From: Xanthoparmelia taractica
Lineage: Eukaryota > Ascomycota > Lecanoromycetes > Lecanorales > Parmeliaceae
Assembly: GCA_033085395.1 (NCBI GenBank)
Contig: JANQBS010000477.1
Coordinates: 1-19,475 of the forward strand
Length of the DNA stretch: 19,475 nucleotides
Reading direction: 5' to 3'
Position 1 is the first letter of the stretch. Every line of letters starts with the position of its first letter. The notes beneath the pieces were generated by a model. It did no database searches. It had not been told where the DNA came from and saw nothing but the letters and a program-made list of their open reading frames with translations. A program made the position numbers and the translations under genes. Below are positions 17,390 through 19,475 of the stretch, one piece after another.

Positions 17390-19403
17390 AGGAATTTTAG
17401 AATTATTATAATAAAGCTATTTGAGAATACGAGGATCTATAATATAGATATTATAGCGATTTAAGAATTATAGCGAAATTAATATAAATTCTTATATTAT
17501 CGTCTTAAGAATAGATTTAATCTAATATATCTATATTATAAGAATACTAAAGTCTACTTTTACGTTAATAAAAGAATCTTAAAAGCGAGATAATATCTAT
17601 TTTATTATAATCTCGATCTATATATCTTAAATATTAAAACTAAAAGTAATAGAATTCTACGTGTTTATAATATCTATAATTTAGGTAATTAAGAGATAGA
17701 TAAACTTAATATTCTTTAAGAGATATTAATATAAAATAAAGATAGCGAGTAGATTATGCTTAAAGACTTTAATCTATATTGTTCTCACTAAAGAAAGCTA
17801 GATATTCGTCTCGATAAGAGAGCTAAGTATCTAATTCTTATAACTAAGAAGTTTATTATAAAGTAAACTTTATTAATCGAAATAATTATATATAAAAAGA
17901 ATTATTAAATAACTATAGATCTAGTCTTTATTATATCGGCGATTATAGTCGAGATAATACGATATAATATCGAGTACTTTCTCGATAGTAAATTTAATTA
18001 TCTCTCTATATGAATTTAACTAAAATTAGAATTAATAAAAATAATATCGAATAAGAGACGTAATTTTTAATATACGAATATTAAGATATTAATAAAGGCA
18101 TTTAAAGAGATATTAATAAATTGTATAGATCTTTAAAGATTAATTACGTTATAGACGAATTAAATTAAGAAGAAGATCGATTCTTAAATAATAGCTATTA
18201 TCGAGTCTATTTAGAAGATAATTATTAACTTTATATCACTTATTAGAATCTCGTTACGTTTAAAGTCGAGATTTATATCGAAATACAAAGAAGTTTAGCC
18301 AACGCTATAATAGTCTAAAGAGATAATAAAGAAGATTTCTTGTAAAGAAAGTATAAGATAAATAAATAATAGTTAAAAACTTTAAGAATAATCGAATTAA
18401 GAAATCTATCGAAAACGTCTTTAGAACGTTTATAGCTAATATATATAAGTCGTCTTAAATAATATAAAGAAAGATTAAATAAGCTCGAAAATAATAGAGT
18501 ATTTAGACTAATCTATCTTTACTTAAGAATAAGAAAAAATAGAAGATTAATATATTAAAAAAAAGATTAATCTATTACTTAGATTATTCTTTTATTATTG
18601 ATATAAATCGATCTAGCTAATATTAATAAGATAATTATATATTTATAATCGCACGTTATAGAATCGATTATATACGCCGAGATTAGAAAGACTATATCTT
18701 AAGCTTTTCCTAGAAAAGCATCTAAAAATAATTCGATTTTAAATATTATTCTTAAGTTCACGATAGAAATTCTACTCTCTTATCTTTAAAGAATATTTAA
18801 CGTATATCTATTTTTAGATTATTATTTATAGCACTTTAGAAACTTAATAACGATAGTTCTCTCGAAGTCGGGCAAAGATTATTCGATCTCAAAAGAATAT
18901 CGTCCTATTATTCTATTAAGTATTTTAAAAAAAATTATAGAATTTATTTTAACGAGAAGAATAGCGTATCTAGCTAAGATATATAATCTATTATTAGATA
19001 TATATATAAAAGAAAGAAGACTAAGATTATATGAATATAGAATATACTATCTTCTCGAACGTATATATTAGATCTAAAACTCTAATAAAATAATATCTAT
19101 ACTACTTCTAGACGTATTAAAAGCATATAATAAAGTATCTCACTCACGTCTTCTACACAATCTTAGAAAAACAAATATTAATATAAATATTATTAGCTAA
19201 ATAGAGTTATTTCTTTCGAATAGAATTACGATACTAAGAACTAGCAAATATATAATATTACTAATCGTAGTCGCTATAGAAATTCCTTAAGAATCACCGC
19301 TCTTATCTATTCTCTATTTATTCTATAACTCGAATCTTATCGATAAATATAATAAAATAGAAGATCTTAATATAGTCGTAATAGAATCTATCGACGATAT
19401 AAA
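17390..19403 (+). pseudogene. Tad1-like LINE ORF2 remnant: endonuclease and reverse transcriptase, 3'-truncated
   Basis: ORF2 copies LINE RNA into DNA at a nick made by its own endonuclease. The endonuclease (frame with 17441, to about 18010) shows IDIIAI-stop-EL (the IQEPW motif region), NRFNLIYL, KVYFYVNKRI, RVYNIYNLG, MLKDFNLYCSH (GDFNLHH) and TIDLVFIISAI (STIDLV). A linker with basic residues follows (KSRFISKYKE, INLLLRLFF). Near 18597 the match moves to the frame of 18841, so there was an indel. The RT shows NNSILNIILKF, SKSGKDYSISKEYRPIILLS (the LRKPGK-x-YRPI-x-LL motif), SILLLDVLKAYNKVSHSRLL (LLLDV-x-AFDNV-H), LFLSNRIT, IP-stop-ESPLLSILYLFYNSNL (GIPQGSPLSPILFLFYN) and finally SIDDI at 19390-19404, the FVDD catalytic block. 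The MITE starts immediately after it, so the thumb, C-terminus and 3' tail are missing. Confidence 0.9.
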
Positions 19404-19475
19404 TACGGGTCGGAAAGGTGTGGTATCTGTTGAACATAGTCGTTTTCAACTTTTTTTCAACTTTTTTTAAAAAAT
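19404..19475 (+). mobile_element. hAT-type MITE, left 72 bp (continues past the window end)
   Basis: Starts TACGGGTCGGAAAGGTGTGG with an intact terminus and matches bases 1-72 of the copy at 12784. The preceding octamer is GATATAAA (19396-19403). It cuts the LINE RT just after the catalytic Asp-Asp. The window stops in the middle of the element, in an A/T homopolymer zone. Confidence 0.9.

Noticed and set aside
1..19475. Mitochondrial DNA because of the high A+T
   Set aside because: The A+T excess comes with loss of CpA/TpG and nuclear transposon remnants (LINE, Gypsy, Copia, hAT); no mitochondrial gene or rRNA is seen.

Overview
The window reads as a heavily RIP-mutated, AT-rich repeat block of a filamentous ascomycete (Pezizomycotina). 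The coding remnants are peppered with TAA/TAG/TGA where Gln, Arg or Trp codons are expected, CpA and TpG are scarce while CpG survives, and related copies differ mostly by C/T or G/A. I see no intact protein-coding gene. A Pleosporales-type host is only a guess. From memory, capture of histone H3 by a DNA transposon was reported in Pyrenophora; that needs checking.

Layout, left to right. 1-203 is the right part of a 275-bp hAT-type MITE. 204-1944 is a Gypsy pol remnant (protease and reverse transcriptase, + strand). 1945-3215 holds three short LTR-like repeats (two of them exactly 164 bp), two minisatellites and a CA microsatellite. 3254-4552 is a 1.3-kb TIR element that carries a decayed histone H3 frame and has RIP-diverged 8-bp target duplications. 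4561-6300 (- strand) is a decayed hAT transposase whose 3' end was hit by that H3 element. 6304-6569 is a second copy of the 275-bp MITE family, inverted. 6571-9900 (+) is one continuous frame of about 1,110 codons that I cannot assign. 10047-10165 is a fourth LTR-like repeat, inverted. 10540-11091 (-) is a short-chain dehydrogenase/reductase remnant. 11105-14495 is a tandem-repeat domain: 104-bp repeats, a satellite of about 58-bp subunits with a 414-bp higher-order period, and a perfect MITE insertion with an 8-bp duplication. 14500-14928 is the 3' end of a Copia element (RNase H remnant, polypurine tract, LTR). 15025-19403 is a Tad1-like LINE (5' GC-rich region, ORF1 with a zinc knuckle, ORF2 endonuclease and RT) cut off at its catalytic Asp-Asp. 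19404-19475 is the left end of a MITE.

The pieces are linked by transposition rather than by a pathway. A hAT transposase remnant, a 275-bp MITE family and the H3-carrying element share the same terminal motif (TACGGGTCGGAAAGGT), so they look like one autonomous/non-autonomous hAT group. The two window ends abut exactly inside the same MITE: 72 bp at the right end plus 203 bp at the left end equals the 275-bp unit length.
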